The notes: generated by a model not told the origin, from the sequence alone. Positions 49,893 through 59,125 are shown, numbered from the stretch's first letter. The stretch is DNA of 59,706 nt from Pseudomonas vlassakiae (GCF_014269035.2 NZ_JABWRP020000026.1:1-59706), one strand, 5' to 3'. Numbers and translations: made by a program.

Positions 49893-51242
49893 ATGTCTAC
49901 CATGATCGAATCTGTCGACCATTTCCTCGCACGCCTGCAGCAACGCGACCCGGGCCAACCGGAATTCCACCAGGCCGTCGAAGAGGTGCTGCGTACCTTG
50001 TGGCCGTTCCTCGAAGCCAACCCGCACTACTTGCAGTCCGGCATCCTCGAACGCATGGTCGAGCCGGAGCGCGCCGTGCTGTTTCGCGTGTCGTGGGTCG
50101 ATGACCAGGGCAAGGTGCAGGTCAACCGCGGCTACCGCATCCAGATGAGCAGCGCCATCGGCCCCTACAAGGGCGGCCTGCGCTTCCACCCGTCGGTGAA
50201 CCTGAGCGTGCTCAAGTTCCTGGCCTTCGAACAGGTGTTCAAGAACTCCCTCACCTCGCTGCCCATGGGCGGCGGCAAGGGCGGTTCGGACTTCGACCCG
50301 AAAGGCAAGAGCGATGCCGAAGTCATGCGCTTCTGCCAGGCCTTCATGAGCGAGCTGTACCGCCACATCGGCGCTGACTGCGACGTGCCGGCCGGTGACA
50401 TTGGCGTGGGCGCCCGCGAGATCGGCTTCATGTTCGGCCAGTACAAGCGCCTGGCCAACCAGTTCACGTCGGTGCTGACCGGTAAGGGCATGACCTACGG
50501 CGGCAGCCTGATCCGCCCCGAAGCCACTGGCTACGGCTGCGTGTACTTCGCTGAAGAAATGCTCAAGCGCCAGAACCTGCGCATCGATGGCCGTCGCGTG
50601 GCCATTTCCGGTTCCGGCAACGTCGCCCAGTACGCGGCGCGCAAGGTCATGGACCTTGGCGGCAAGGTGATTTCGCTGTCCGACTCCGAAGGCACCCTGT
50701 ATGCCGAAGGCGGCCTGACCGATGCCCAGTGGGACGCGCTGATGGCACTGAAGAACGTCAAGCGTGGCCGCATCAGCGAGCTGGCTGAACAGTTTGGCCT
50801 GGAGTTCCGCAAGGGCCAGACCCCGTGGAGCCTGCCGTGTGACATCGCCCTGCCATGCGCCACGCAGAACGAGCTGGACATCGAAGACGCCCGCACCCTG
50901 CTGCGCAACGGCTGCATCTGCGTCGCCGAAGGCGCCAACATGCCGACTACCCTGGCGGCGGTCGACCTGTTCATCGAGGCCGGGATCCTGTACGCACCGG
51001 GCAAGGCATCCAACGCCGGCGGCGTAGCCGTCTCGGGCCTGGAGATGTCGCAGAACGCCATGCGCCTGTTGTGGACGGCGGGTGAAGTGGACAGCAAACT
51101 GCACAACATCATGCAGTCGATTCACCATGCCTGCGTGCATTACGGTGAAGAGGCCGACGGCAAGGTCAACTATGTGAAGGGCGCCAACATCGCCGGTTTC
51201 GTCAAGGTTGCCGATGCCATGCTGGCGCAAGGCGTGGTCTGA
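49893..51242 (+). CDS. gdhA: NADP-specific glutamate dehydrogenase
   Basis: A 449-residue hexameric-type glutamate dehydrogenase, close in length to E. coli GdhA (447). The substrate and catalytic Lys region is LPMGGGKGGSDFDPKG near residue 124; the Rossmann motif is AISGSGNVAQYAARK near 234. It aminates 2-oxoglutarate to glutamate with NADPH for ammonium assimilation. ATG 49893 has a weak GGTGAG site; ATG 49902 is in frame. The 220-base AT-rich leader (TTGTATACATTTATATAAAA near 49771) probably holds the promoter. Confidence 0.96.
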   Translation: MSTMIESVDHFLARLQQRDPGQPEFHQAVEEVLRTLWPFLEANPHYLQSGILERMVEPERAVLFRVSWVDDQGKVQVNRGYRIQMSSAIGPYKGGLRFHPSVNLSVLKFLAFEQVFKNSLTSLPMGGGKGGSDFDPKGKSDAEVMRFCQAFMSELYRHIGADCDVPAGDIGVGAREIGFMFGQYKRLANQFTSVLTGKGMTYGGSLIRPEATGYGCVYFAEEMLKRQNLRIDGRRVAISGSGNVAQYAARKVMDLGGKVISLSDSEGTLYAEGGLTDAQWDALMALKNVKRGRISELAEQFGLEFRKGQTPWSLPCDIALPCATQNELDIEDARTLLRNGCICVAEGANMPTTLAAVDLFIEAGILYAPGKASNAGGVAVSGLEMSQNAMRLLWTAGEVDSKLHNIMQSIHHACVHYGEEADGKVNYVKGANIAGFVKVADAMLAQGVV

Positions 51243-51280
51243 TTCCAGGTTCCAGGGGGGCGCAGAGCGACCCCCAGGCT

Positions 51281-51772
51281 TCAAGCCTCGATCTCGACCA
51301 CTTCGATCGTTTGATCGCCCGCCGGTCGCCGCCACAGCACTTCATCCCCCGGCCCGGCCCCAAGCAACGCCCGCCCCAGCGGTGATCCCCAGTTGATCAT
51401 CCCGCGGGCGGCATCTGCCTCATCCTCGCCCACCAGTTGCACCACGTGCTCCTGTTCCTGTTCATCGACGAACCGGACCCGGCTGCCAATCTGCACGTTG
51501 CTGCGCGAAGTCGCCGCCGGCACTACCTGGGCGCTCTGCACCCGCGCGCTGAAATAGCGCAAATCCCGCTCGGTATCGGCCAGGCGCTGCTGGTCACCGC
51601 GCTCGCCCTGCGCCTGCAACGCGCTGCGCAAGGCATTCAGTTCACGCACGCGCTGTTGCAGCTGGCGCAGGCCATTGGCAGTGACGTAATTGGGTTGGTC
51701 GCTGACGCGCCGTTCCACTGGCTGGTCGGCCTGGGCAGCGGCTTGGTCTTCGTTGACGAATGCTCGGCTCAT
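51281..51772 (-). CDS. greB: transcription elongation factor GreB
   Basis: A 163-residue Gre factor. The N-terminal coiled coil runs about residues 30-75 (VTANGLRQLQQRVRELNAL) with a DTERDLRYFSARVQ region; the C-terminal FKBP-like domain includes VGEDEADAARGMINWGSPLGRALLG. It restarts backtracked RNA polymerase by stimulating cleavage. The acidic tip residues and WxSPLGRALLG motif favour GreB over GreA. Convergent with gdhA. Confidence 0.9.
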   Translation of the reverse strand: MSRAFVNEDQAAAQADQPVERRVSDQPNYVTANGLRQLQQRVRELNALRSALQAQGERGDQQRLADTERDLRYFSARVQSAQVVPAATSRSNVQIGSRVRFVDEQEQEHVVQLVGEDEADAARGMINWGSPLGRALLGAGPGDEVLWRRPAGDQTIEVVEIEA

Positions 51773-51840
51773 GCAATAGCCCCCTTGTGCTGGAGACCAG
51801 CATGGCAGGCCGACGGTTTCAATGGATGTCCATTTGCGAC

Positions 51841-52197
51841 TTAGTCATGGCGGTAGGCACGGGCGGCGCCCTGGTCTTTCTCCTGCTCCCACTGGCGATC
51901 ACGTTCGTCCCAGAAGCGCTCGTGGTACTGGCGCTGCTCCTCGCTGTTCTGCATCGCCTGGCATTGACGGAATCCATCGTCCCAACCGGTCTCGTAGTGG
52001 CGATCGTGCAAATAGCGCGGTACGTCCTTCTTGAAGTCGTCCACCATCAGCCCGGCTGCCTGACGGCCGCTGCTGCAACCGTCCTGGTAGCCGTCGGCGT
52101 AGGCGGGGGGATAACCTTGGTTGACCATCTGATCATGGGTGGTTTCGCAACCCGCCAGCAACAACGCAACGCACAAGCCGAACCAGTACCGCGACAT
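51841..52197 (-). CDS. small lipoprotein, unknown function
   Basis: A 118-residue protein with a type II signal peptide MSRYWFGLCVALLLAGC (lipobox LLAGC, Cys17). The mature part has GYPPAYADGYQDGCSSGR near residue 28, a GYxDGxxSG repeat, and again WDDGFRQCQ near 71, then a charged, Gln/Glu-rich tail. Such GYxxG repeats occur in small Pseudomonas lipoproteins. Function unknown. ATG 52197 gives the cleanest signal peptide; 52203 is an alternative. Confidence 0.82.
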   Translation of the reverse strand: MSRYWFGLCVALLLAGCETTHDQMVNQGYPPAYADGYQDGCSSGRQAAGLMVDDFKKDVPRYLHDRHYETGWDDGFRQCQAMQNSEEQRQYHERFWDERDRQWEQEKDQGAARAYRHD

Positions 52198-52291
52198 GAC
52201 CACCTGAACCCTTTGCGAAATACCGCAAAGTCTAGGTGGCGATTTGTCGGGGAGGTGTCAAAACAGTGTCAAAGAGTCGGTTGGTTCACGT

Positions 52292-54145
52292 TCAGTAGTG
52301 GTACCACTTCAGCTCCAGCATCACTTCGTTCTGCGCCGTCGCCAGGTGGCTGAACGCCCGCGAAGCACTCAACCTCAGCCCCAGGTTCTGGCTGATCTCC
52401 CACTGCTGGTTCAGGCTCACACTGCGGCGCACCTCGCCATTGGCGAAGAAATCGCCCTTGGCTTCCAGCGTCATGTTGCCCAGCCCGTTGCGCCACAGCA
52501 GCCCGCCATTGAACCCCGTCGCCGGGGCGACGAACTGGGCGAAGTCGTTGTGGTGCTCGATTCGCAACGTGCCCAGGGCGAAGCCCAGCAAGCCATCGGC
52601 CAGCTGCCAGGTACCCCCGGCGCCGCCGTTCACATGGCTCACCAGCACCTCGTCGTCATGCTTGCCCGGCACCCGTTCCAGGCCGCCAGCGACTTGCCAG
52701 GACCAAGGCTTGAGCAGCTCGTTGCGTGGCGTCAGCGAGCGGATGGTGGCCAGGTCCAGGCGCTGTACCTGCCAGTCGTTGCCTTCGTACTGGCGTACTT
52801 TCAGTTGCAGAATCTCGATCTGCGCCCCCAGCGGGAAGCCGTAGGCGTTGTCGTTGAGGTCGTGGTAGGCCATGCGCAGGCCGTATTCGGCGTAGGCGCG
52901 GTCCTCTCGGGTGCCAACGCCCAGTTGCCAGGTCCGCGAGTCATGGCCGTCTTCTGGCAGGCCAGGGCGCTCGATCTGCAACGGCGGCGGCGGGTTGCTG
53001 TTGATTGCCCGCAGCAGCTCGAAGCTGCGCTTGGCCTGCCCAGGGTCTCGCGCCTGGCCGTTGGCCCGGTAGCGCTCCAGGCGGTAGGCAGCATCTTGCA
53101 CCAGTGCCTGGCGCTCGCGGGGCAGGGCTTTGAATTCAGGGCTTTGCAACTGCGCGGTATCGGCGCTGACGGCCAGCACCTGGCGCTTCTCGTCATGGTC
53201 CAGCGGCTCGGCCCGGGCCAGCAGTTCGCGTTCGCGTGACGGGCGGTAGGTTTCGCTGGCGACCAGGCCCGATTGCTTCACCGCTTTCACCGTGTCCGTC
53301 GGGATGGCGGTGAGCGGGAATTGCGAGGTCAGGTCCAGGCTTGGCCGGGCCACCTGCAGCAGCTCCAGCAGGCGGTAGGAGCAGTTTTCGTCGAAGAAGA
53401 AGTAGTCGAACTGGATCTGCTTCAGCTCCCAGACGTGCTCGACCATGCGCCCGGTTTCTTCGGGCGTCAGGTCCAGCTGGTATTCCCACAGGTCGCGGTT
53501 CTCCAGGCTGCGGTATTCGGAGAGCTTTTCCTGGTAGGGCATCAGCGCGAACAGGCCTGGGTAGCCGCCCATCAGGCCCTTCCAGGCATACAGGATGCTG
53601 TTGTCGCTGCCTTCGATGTAGGCGCCGAAGTTGATTGCGTAGCTCAGCAGCGTGGTGTCGTCGCTGCGGGTGTTGGACTGGTCGATCCGCAGCAGGGTGT
53701 GGCCGAACATCGACGACGGGCTGTTGAGGTAGGCCGCCGGGAAAATCAGCGCCGCGCTGTGCGGGTCGATCGACTGGTACCAGGTCTTGAATTCCTGGCA
53801 GTCCGGTTGCGGCAGGTCTTTGAGGTCCAGCTGTTCACGCAGCCAGCGGGTGCGCGCGGGGAATACGCATTGGGCGTGCTTGTCGCCCAGGCTGGCGGGG
53901 GCGTACAGCGCTGCGACCGTGGCCTTGAGCTCCTGGTCCGGGTGGTGCGCGCCGTCCTCGGCGAGGAAGAAGGCATCATCGTCCACATAGCTGCGCCAGC
54001 CGCCGAGCTTGGCGGTTTCATAGTGGCCCAGGGCAATCCAGTAAGGGGTGTTGGCCAGTTGCTGGATACGGCCTGAGTCCAGCACGGGCATGGCATGTAC
54101 GGGGGCGCAGGCACACAGCGCCAGGGATGCGAGGCGTTTGAGCAT
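52292..54145 (-). CDS. DUF4105 (Lnb_N) protein with predicted outer-membrane barrel
   Basis: A 617-residue exported protein with an N-terminal signal peptide (MLKRLASLALCACAPVHA). The central part matches DUF4105/Lnb N-terminal domain: FPAAYLNSPSSMFGHTLLRI near residue 135 and FDYFFFDENCSYRLLELL near 247. The C-terminal third, about 395-617, is alternating beta-strands ending in the aromatic WYHY, as expected for an outer-membrane barrel. In other bacteria Lnb-type domains carry a Cys/His/Glu-like site that transfers acyl chains to lipoproteins; here that is inference. Adjacent genes are exported DUF3015 and a lipoprotein. Alternative start 54154. Confidence 0.82.
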   Translation of the reverse strand: MLKRLASLALCACAPVHAMPVLDSGRIQQLANTPYWIALGHYETAKLGGWRSYVDDDAFFLAEDGAHHPDQELKATVAALYAPASLGDKHAQCVFPARTRWLREQLDLKDLPQPDCQEFKTWYQSIDPHSAALIFPAAYLNSPSSMFGHTLLRIDQSNTRSDDTTLLSYAINFGAYIEGSDNSILYAWKGLMGGYPGLFALMPYQEKLSEYRSLENRDLWEYQLDLTPEETGRMVEHVWELKQIQFDYFFFDENCSYRLLELLQVARPSLDLTSQFPLTAIPTDTVKAVKQSGLVASETYRPSRERELLARAEPLDHDEKRQVLAVSADTAQLQSPEFKALPRERQALVQDAAYRLERYRANGQARDPGQAKRSFELLRAINSNPPPPLQIERPGLPEDGHDSRTWQLGVGTREDRAYAEYGLRMAYHDLNDNAYGFPLGAQIEILQLKVRQYEGNDWQVQRLDLATIRSLTPRNELLKPWSWQVAGGLERVPGKHDDEVLVSHVNGGAGGTWQLADGLLGFALGTLRIEHHNDFAQFVAPATGFNGGLLWRNGLGNMTLEAKGDFFANGEVRRSVSLNQQWEISQNLGLRLSASRAFSHLATAQNEVMLELKWYHY

Positions 54146-54183
54146 GTCGGGCAACTACTTCTTAACGATGCCGAAGAAAGGCG

Positions 54184-54209
54184 AAACCCGCCCCGGAGGC
54201 CGGGGCGGG
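54184..54209 (-). terminator. terminator of the DUF3015 gene
   Basis: Ten-base stem CCCGCCCCGG/CCGGGGCGGG with a three-base loop, followed on the minus strand by TTTCGCC. It lies between the DUF3015 gene and the DUF4105 gene, so the latter probably has its own promoter or depends on readthrough. Confidence 0.7.
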
Positions 54210-54220
54210 GGTAGCTGCAC

Positions 54221-54709
54221 TCAGGCCTCGGTGGCGTATTTGGCCAGGCGTGGGTCGTTCTTCAGAACGGCCAGCGTATTGCTGTGGACAGTCTCGGCAG
54301 TCACGTCGGCGCTGCTGAAGATCTGATTGAAGTGCTGGTGGGTGACCGAGGCGAAGTAGCCACGATCTTCCGGAGCGACGCCCAGGACCACGGCGTAGGT
54401 GGTCAGGGCTTCGCCCTTGCCCATGGCCATGTCTTCGGACAGCTCGTTCATCATGCCATTCATGGCGAACCAGGACTTGCCGCCATAGGTCAGCGAAGCC
54501 TTGGTCGAGCAGCCGTTGGTGCCGGAGGTCATGCCGAAGGTGGCGTTGCCGGAGGTACCGTTGGTGGTGGAAGCCAGGAAGTGGGCCGGCGTGCCGCGCT
54601 GGCCTTCGAACAGCATGTTGCCCCAGCCGCAGTTCGGGCCACCCGGCGCTTCGGCAAGCGCGTTGAGCGAAACCACGGTGAACAGAGTACCCAGAAGAAT
54701 CCGTTTCAT
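54221..54709 (-). CDS. DUF3015 periplasmic protein
   Basis: A 162-residue exported protein with a 19-residue Sec signal peptide (MKRILLGTLFTVVSLNALA). The mature part, PNCGWGNMLFEGQRG and FGMTSGTNGCSTKASLTYGG, has two cysteines that probably pair. It matches DUF3015, of unknown function. It is directly upstream of the DUF4105 gene on the same strand. Confidence 0.85.
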   Translation of the reverse strand: MKRILLGTLFTVVSLNALAEAPGGPNCGWGNMLFEGQRGTPAHFLASTTNGTSGNATFGMTSGTNGCSTKASLTYGGKSWFAMNGMMNELSEDMAMGKGEALTTYAVVLGVAPEDRGYFASVTHQHFNQIFSSADVTAETVHSNTLAVLKNDPRLAKYATEA

Positions 54710-54962
54710 AGCATTGTTCTCTATTTGTCTTAACCAAGGGTCAGGGTTTCTGGCAACTCGGTTGCCAGGTCGGGAAAGCATTTCACCCACCCGCGCAGCT
54801 TGGAGTTTAGGCATGATCTAAAGGTTGCGTTGTTGATTGCGAAAAATTTGCTCGCAGATGACATCATCACCGCTGCGACATAAAGTCCCGAGGAACCTTG
54901 CAAGGCGCGCGCGGGCAGCGCCAGAATGCTGCGTATCTGCCCCGCCGAAGTAAGGAAACCCA

Positions 54963-57401
54963 ATGCCCGATCCTGTCGCTGCGCGCCTGCGTCTCGCGCC
55001 TGAAGCCCTGACCCGGCGTTTCTCCCCCGAGCAGTTTGCCTTTACCAATACCGACGATCTGGAGCCGTTTCGCGGCGTCCTGGGCCAGGAGCGTGCTGTC
55101 GAGGCCCTGCAGTTTGGCGTGGCCATGCCGCGCCCGGGTTACAACGTCTATGTGATGGGCGAGCCGGGCACCGGCCGCTTCTCGTTCGTCAAACGCTACC
55201 TCAAGGCCGAGGGCAAGCGCCAGCAGACCCCGTCCGACTGGCTGTACGTCAACCATTTCGATGACACCCGCGAACCACGGGCCCTGGAGCTGCCTTCCGG
55301 CAGCGCGGCCGAGTTTATCAACGATATGGGCGGCTTGATCGACAACTTGCTGGCGACCTTCCCGGCGGTGTTCGAGCACCCGTCGTACCAGCAAAAGAAG
55401 GGCGCCATCGACCGCGCCTTCAACCAGCGTTATGACCGTGCACTGGATGTGATCGAGCGCGCCTCGCTGGAAAAGGACGTGGCCCTGTACCGCGATGCCA
55501 GCAACGTGGCCTTCACCCCGATGGCCGACGGCAAGGCGCTGGACGAAGCCGAATTCGCCCAGCTGCCCGAGGAGGTTCGCGAGCGATTCCACGAGGACAT
55601 CGCCCTGCTCGAGGAGCGCCTCAACGAGGAGCTGGCCAGCCTGCCGCAATGGAAGCGCGAGTCGAACAACCAGCTCCGTCAGCTCAACGAAGAAACCATC
55701 ACCTTGGCCCTGCAGCCGCTGCTGGCGCCGCTGTCGGAAAAGTACGCGGAGAACGCGGCGGTCTGCGCTTACCTGCAGTCCGTGCAACTGAACCTGCTGC
55801 GTACCGTGGTCGAGCAGCTGGTTGAAGACAGCAAGACCGACGCTGCTGCGCGCAAGCTGCTTGAAGAACAGTACGCGCCAAGCCTGGTGGTCGGCCACCA
55901 CGCTGACGGTGGTGCACCGGTGGTATTCGAGCCGCACCCGACCTACGACAACCTGTTCGGGCGCATCGAATACAGCACCGATCAAGGGGCGCTGTACACC
56001 TCTTACCGGCAGCTGCGCCCTGGTGCGCTGCACCGCGCCAACGGCGGCTTCCTGATTCTCGAAGCGGAGAAGATGCTGGGCGAGCCGTTCGTCTGGGACG
56101 CCCTCAAGCGCGCCCTGCAGTCGCGCAAGCTGAAGATGGAGTCGCCGCTGGGCGAGCTGGGCCGCGTAGCCACGGTCAGCCTGACGCCGCAGATGATTCC
56201 GCTGAACATCAAGCTGGTGATCATCGGTTCGCGCCAGCTGTACTACGCGCTGCAGGACCACGACCCGGACTTCCAGGAGATGTTCCGTGTGCTGGTCGAC
56301 TTCGACGAAGACATGCCGATGGTTGACGAGAACCTCGAGCAGTTCGCCCAGCTGCTGCGCACCCGCACCAACGAAGAAGGCATGGCACCGCTGACCAGCG
56401 ATGCGGTGGCGCGCCTGGCTACTTACAGCGCGCGCCTGGCGGAAAACCAGTCGCGCCTGTCGGCACGCATTGGCGACCTGTTCCAGCTGGTCAGCGAGGC
56501 GGATTTCATCCGTCAGCTGGCCAGTGACGAAATGACCGACGCCGGGCACATCGAGCGGGCGCTCAAGGCCAAGGCCACCCGCACCGGGCGTGTCTCGCAG
56601 CGGGTGCTCGACGACATGCTCGCGGGCATCATCCTGATCGACACGGAAGGCGCGGCGATCGGCAAGTGCAACGGCCTGACCGTGCTCGAAGTCGGCGATT
56701 CGGCGTTCGGCATGCCGGCACGCATTTCCGCCACCGTCTACCCGGGCGGCAGCGGCATCGTCGACATCGAACGTGAGGTCAACCTCGGCCAGCCGATCCA
56801 CTCCAAGGGCGTGATGATCCTTACGGGCTACCTGGGCAGCCGCTATGCCCAGGAATTCCCCCTGGCGATTTCCGCCAGCATCGCCCTGGAGCAGTCCTAC
56901 GGCTATGTCGATGGCGACAGCGCCTCGCTGGGTGAGGCTTGCACGCTGATCTCGGCGTTGTCGCGCACGCCGCTCAAGCAGTGCTTCGCCATCACCGGTT
57001 CGATCAACCAGTTCGGTGAAGTGCAGGCGGTGGGTGGGGTCAACGAGAAGATCGAAGGCTTCTTCCGCCTCTGCGAGGCACGTGGCCTGACGGGCGAGCA
57101 GGGGGTGATCATTCCGCGCGCCAACGTCGCCACACTGATGCTCGACGAGCGCGTGCTGCAGGCGGTGGAGAACGGCATGTTCCACGTCTATGCAGTCAGC
57201 CAGGCCGATGAAGCATTGAGCCTGCTGGTGGGCGAAGAAGCTGGCGAACTCAACGATCAAGGCGTCTTTACCGAAGGCAGCGTCAACGCCCGGGTGGTCG
57301 AACGCTTGCGCGAGATCGCCGAGATGATCGGCGAGGAAGAAATCGAGAAGGCAGAAAAGGAACGGCTGGAAGAGGTGATTGCCCAAGCCAAGCCGGCCTG
57401 A
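54963..57401 (+). CDS. Lon-like ATP-dependent protease (LonB/AsrA type)
   Basis: An 812-residue AAA+/S16 protease. The ATP-binding loop is VMGEPGTGRFSFVKR near residue 64, with Arg in place of the usual Walker A Lys. A long helical insertion follows, about 110-280, then AAA elements and the C-terminal Lon protease domain: GDSASLGEACTLISAL near 651-666 with the catalytic Ser, and GGVNEKIEGFF near 690-700 with the catalytic Lys. It resembles P. aeruginosa AsrA, linked to aminoglycoside and heat stress, and E. coli YcbZ. The GAAGTAAGGAAA site precedes the start. Confidence 0.9.
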   Translation: MPDPVAARLRLAPEALTRRFSPEQFAFTNTDDLEPFRGVLGQERAVEALQFGVAMPRPGYNVYVMGEPGTGRFSFVKRYLKAEGKRQQTPSDWLYVNHFDDTREPRALELPSGSAAEFINDMGGLIDNLLATFPAVFEHPSYQQKKGAIDRAFNQRYDRALDVIERASLEKDVALYRDASNVAFTPMADGKALDEAEFAQLPEEVRERFHEDIALLEERLNEELASLPQWKRESNNQLRQLNEETITLALQPLLAPLSEKYAENAAVCAYLQSVQLNLLRTVVEQLVEDSKTDAAARKLLEEQYAPSLVVGHHADGGAPVVFEPHPTYDNLFGRIEYSTDQGALYTSYRQLRPGALHRANGGFLILEAEKMLGEPFVWDALKRALQSRKLKMESPLGELGRVATVSLTPQMIPLNIKLVIIGSRQLYYALQDHDPDFQEMFRVLVDFDEDMPMVDENLEQFAQLLRTRTNEEGMAPLTSDAVARLATYSARLAENQSRLSARIGDLFQLVSEADFIRQLASDEMTDAGHIERALKAKATRTGRVSQRVLDDMLAGIILIDTEGAAIGKCNGLTVLEVGDSAFGMPARISATVYPGGSGIVDIEREVNLGQPIHSKGVMILTGYLGSRYAQEFPLAISASIALEQSYGYVDGDSASLGEACTLISALSRTPLKQCFAITGSINQFGEVQAVGGVNEKIEGFFRLCEARGLTGEQGVIIPRANVATLMLDERVLQAVENGMFHVYAVSQADEALSLLVGEEAGELNDQGVFTEGSVNARVVERLREIAEMIGEEEIEKAEKERLEEVIAQAKPA

Positions 57402-57562
57402 GTCAATAAATCGGCGCTGGCGGCCAAGTGCTACCGTTCAGCGCCGGTTTTCCATCTTTCTGTGCCGTTCTTCTATGCTGGAACTTAAGGACGGTATCAG
57501 GGTTCAGGATGGAAACAGCCTGGTTTTCAGGCTGAACAGGGCTCATTGGAGGGGACGCGGCC

Positions 57563-57901
57563 ATGCGCAACCTCAGCCTTACTCGCCAGTGCCTGGGCCT
57601 GGTGACCCGCATTGAATGCAGCATCCGCCCACTGGCCGGTGACAACGGCATGTGGACGCTGCTGTTCGCCGCCGGCATGGCCGGTGAACAACCCTCGGCA
57701 ATCAAGGCCCAGGGGCCGTTCCATGGGCCGGTAGTGGCCGAGTCCGTGCTCAGCGCCATCGTCGACAGCTTGACCCTGCATGGCTATCAGGTGGCCGACG
57801 ACCCACAGATCTGGTGCCTGCACCTGCAGGCCCAGCTGCGCCGGATCAACGGCGAACGCTGCCGCAATCTGGGGGACTACCAGTTTCATCCTGAAACCTG
57901 A
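57563..57901 (+). CDS. small hypothetical protein, 112 residues
   Basis: A small soluble protein starting MRNLSLTRQCLGLVTRIECS, with GGAGGGG nine bases upstream. It contains VVAESVLSAIVDSLTLHGYQ and a C-terminal RRINGERCRNLGDYQFHPE, which I have seen in conserved Pseudomonas hypotheticals, but I can name no family. It lies 160 bases after the Lon-like gene on the same strand. Confidence 0.75.
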   Translation: MRNLSLTRQCLGLVTRIECSIRPLAGDNGMWTLLFAAGMAGEQPSAIKAQGPFHGPVVAESVLSAIVDSLTLHGYQVADDPQIWCLHLQAQLRRINGERCRNLGDYQFHPET

Positions 57902-57961
57902 GCATTCATTGCCAGCGGTGCGGCATCTGGCCGCAGGCTTTTGCTGTCACAGGTGGCTGGC

Positions 57962-57967
57962 TATACT
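57962..57967 (+). promoter_or_regulatory. possible -10 element for yqhA-family gene
   Basis: TATACT about 45 bases before the ATG at 58010. The best -35 candidate (TTGCTG at 57941) has a short 15-base spacer, so confidence is limited. Confidence 0.4.
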
Positions 57968-58009
57968 CGCGGCCGAATTTCCAGTCACCTGACGAGTCCC
58001 AAATTCTCC

Positions 58010-58498
58010 ATGGAACGTATTCTCGAAAACGCGATGTATGCCTCGCGCTGGCTGCTCGCTCCCATCTACTTCGGGCTGTCCCTCGGCCTGCTGGCCTTGG
58101 CGCTGAAGTTCTTCCAGGAAGTTGTCCACGTCCTGCCCAACGTCTTTGCCCTCAGTGAAGCCGACCTGATTCTGGTCATCCTGTCGCTGATCGACATGTC
58201 GCTGGTTGGCGGCCTGTTGGTGATGGTGATGATTTCCGGCTACGAGAACTTCGTGTCGCAGCTGGACATCGACGAGAGCAAGGAAAAGCTCAACTGGTTG
58301 GGCAAGATGGACTCTTCGTCGCTGAAGATGAAAGTAGCCGCCTCGATCGTGGCGATTTCTTCGATCCACCTGCTGCGGGTATTCATGGATGCGCAGAACA
58401 TCTCCACCGACTACCTGATGTGGTACGTGATAATCCACATGACCTTCGTGGTCTCGGCGTTCTGCATGGGCTACCTGGACAAGCTGACCAAGCATTGA
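58010..58498 (+). CDS. UPF0114 family membrane protein (YqhA)
   Basis: A 162-residue protein starting MERILENAMYASRWLLAPIY, matching the YqhA/UPF0114 family (usual length about 160-165). Three to four helices are visible near 12-30, 53-75, 108-125 and 135-155; VAASIVAISSIHLLRVFM is conserved. It lies in the inner membrane; function unknown. An upstream in-frame extension was rejected because the family begins here. Confidence 0.92.
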   Translation: MERILENAMYASRWLLAPIYFGLSLGLLALALKFFQEVVHVLPNVFALSEADLILVILSLIDMSLVGGLLVMVMISGYENFVSQLDIDESKEKLNWLGKMDSSSLKMKVAASIVAISSIHLLRVFMDAQNISTDYLMWYVIIHMTFVVSAFCMGYLDKLTKH

Positions 58499-58514
58499 GG
58501 CTGGCGCGGTCAGT

Positions 58515-58628
58515 GTGGGAGCGGCCTTGTGTCGCGAAAGGGCTGCGCAGCAGCCCCAGGACTTATGCATTTAAGTCGTATTGCTGGGGCCGCTTTGCGG
58601 CCCTTTCGCGACACAAGGCCGCTCCCAC
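58515..58628. repeat. large inverted repeat (REP/BIME)
   Basis: A perfect 29-base inverted repeat: arms 58515-58543 and 58600-58628, built on GTGGGAGCGGCCTTGTGTCG. Smaller hairpins (GGGCTGCGCAGCAGCCC) lie inside. Two diverging REP units after the yqhA-family gene; would form a very stable stem. Confidence 0.9.
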
Positions 58629-58734
58629 AGGGATCTAGGCCAACTGACGAGCGGCGTCAGTAATGCCTTGTGCAATCATTGGATTCGTACAAAAAATGAG
58701 CACTCATGCGTGGTTCCCATAGCGAGGTGCTCTC

Positions 58735-59040
58735 ATGAACCTGCATCAGCTCAACACCGAGGCCAGGGCCGGCCATGTCGACGAACTGAACCTCATTGCC
58801 ATCGAGGGCGGCGACTACCTGATCGAAGCGCGGATCAAAGGCCATCCCCATCCCCTGTCCGATACCCGCGGTGAGCGCTTGCGCGTGCACTCGGTGGAGG
58901 ATGCGCGCAAGTTGTTGCAGACCATTCCGATGGTATCGATGAACCTTGTGCATTGGTCGGTGCAGGATGAGATGTGCGGCATGGGCACGCACCCCGAAGA
59001 AGATTTGAAGGTGCCGATTTCCCAGCGTTCGGCCTGGTAG
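58735..59040 (+). CDS. DUF6482 family protein
   Basis: A 101-residue protein starting MNLHQLNTEARAGHVDELNL. The GGDYLIEARIKG and LRVHSVEDARKLL segments match DUF6482 of Pseudomonas and relatives. It is a small, soluble, mixed alpha/beta protein of unknown function. CGAGGTG lies before the start. Confidence 0.75.
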   Translation: MNLHQLNTEARAGHVDELNLIAIEGGDYLIEARIKGHPHPLSDTRGERLRVHSVEDARKLLQTIPMVSMNLVHWSVQDEMCGMGTHPEEDLKVPISQRSAW

Positions 59041-59125
59041 CTGCTCGCGGCTGCCCAGTGTGCTAGGCTGCTCGCCCTTTTCATCAAGGGCGCGGCTGCA
59101 CTGCGCCCTGCAGTGGAGCATGACC

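Noticed and set aside
54867..57386. Long minus-strand open frame opposite the Lon-like protease
   Set aside because: Antisense shadow with low-complexity composition; the plus-strand protein has all expected motifs.
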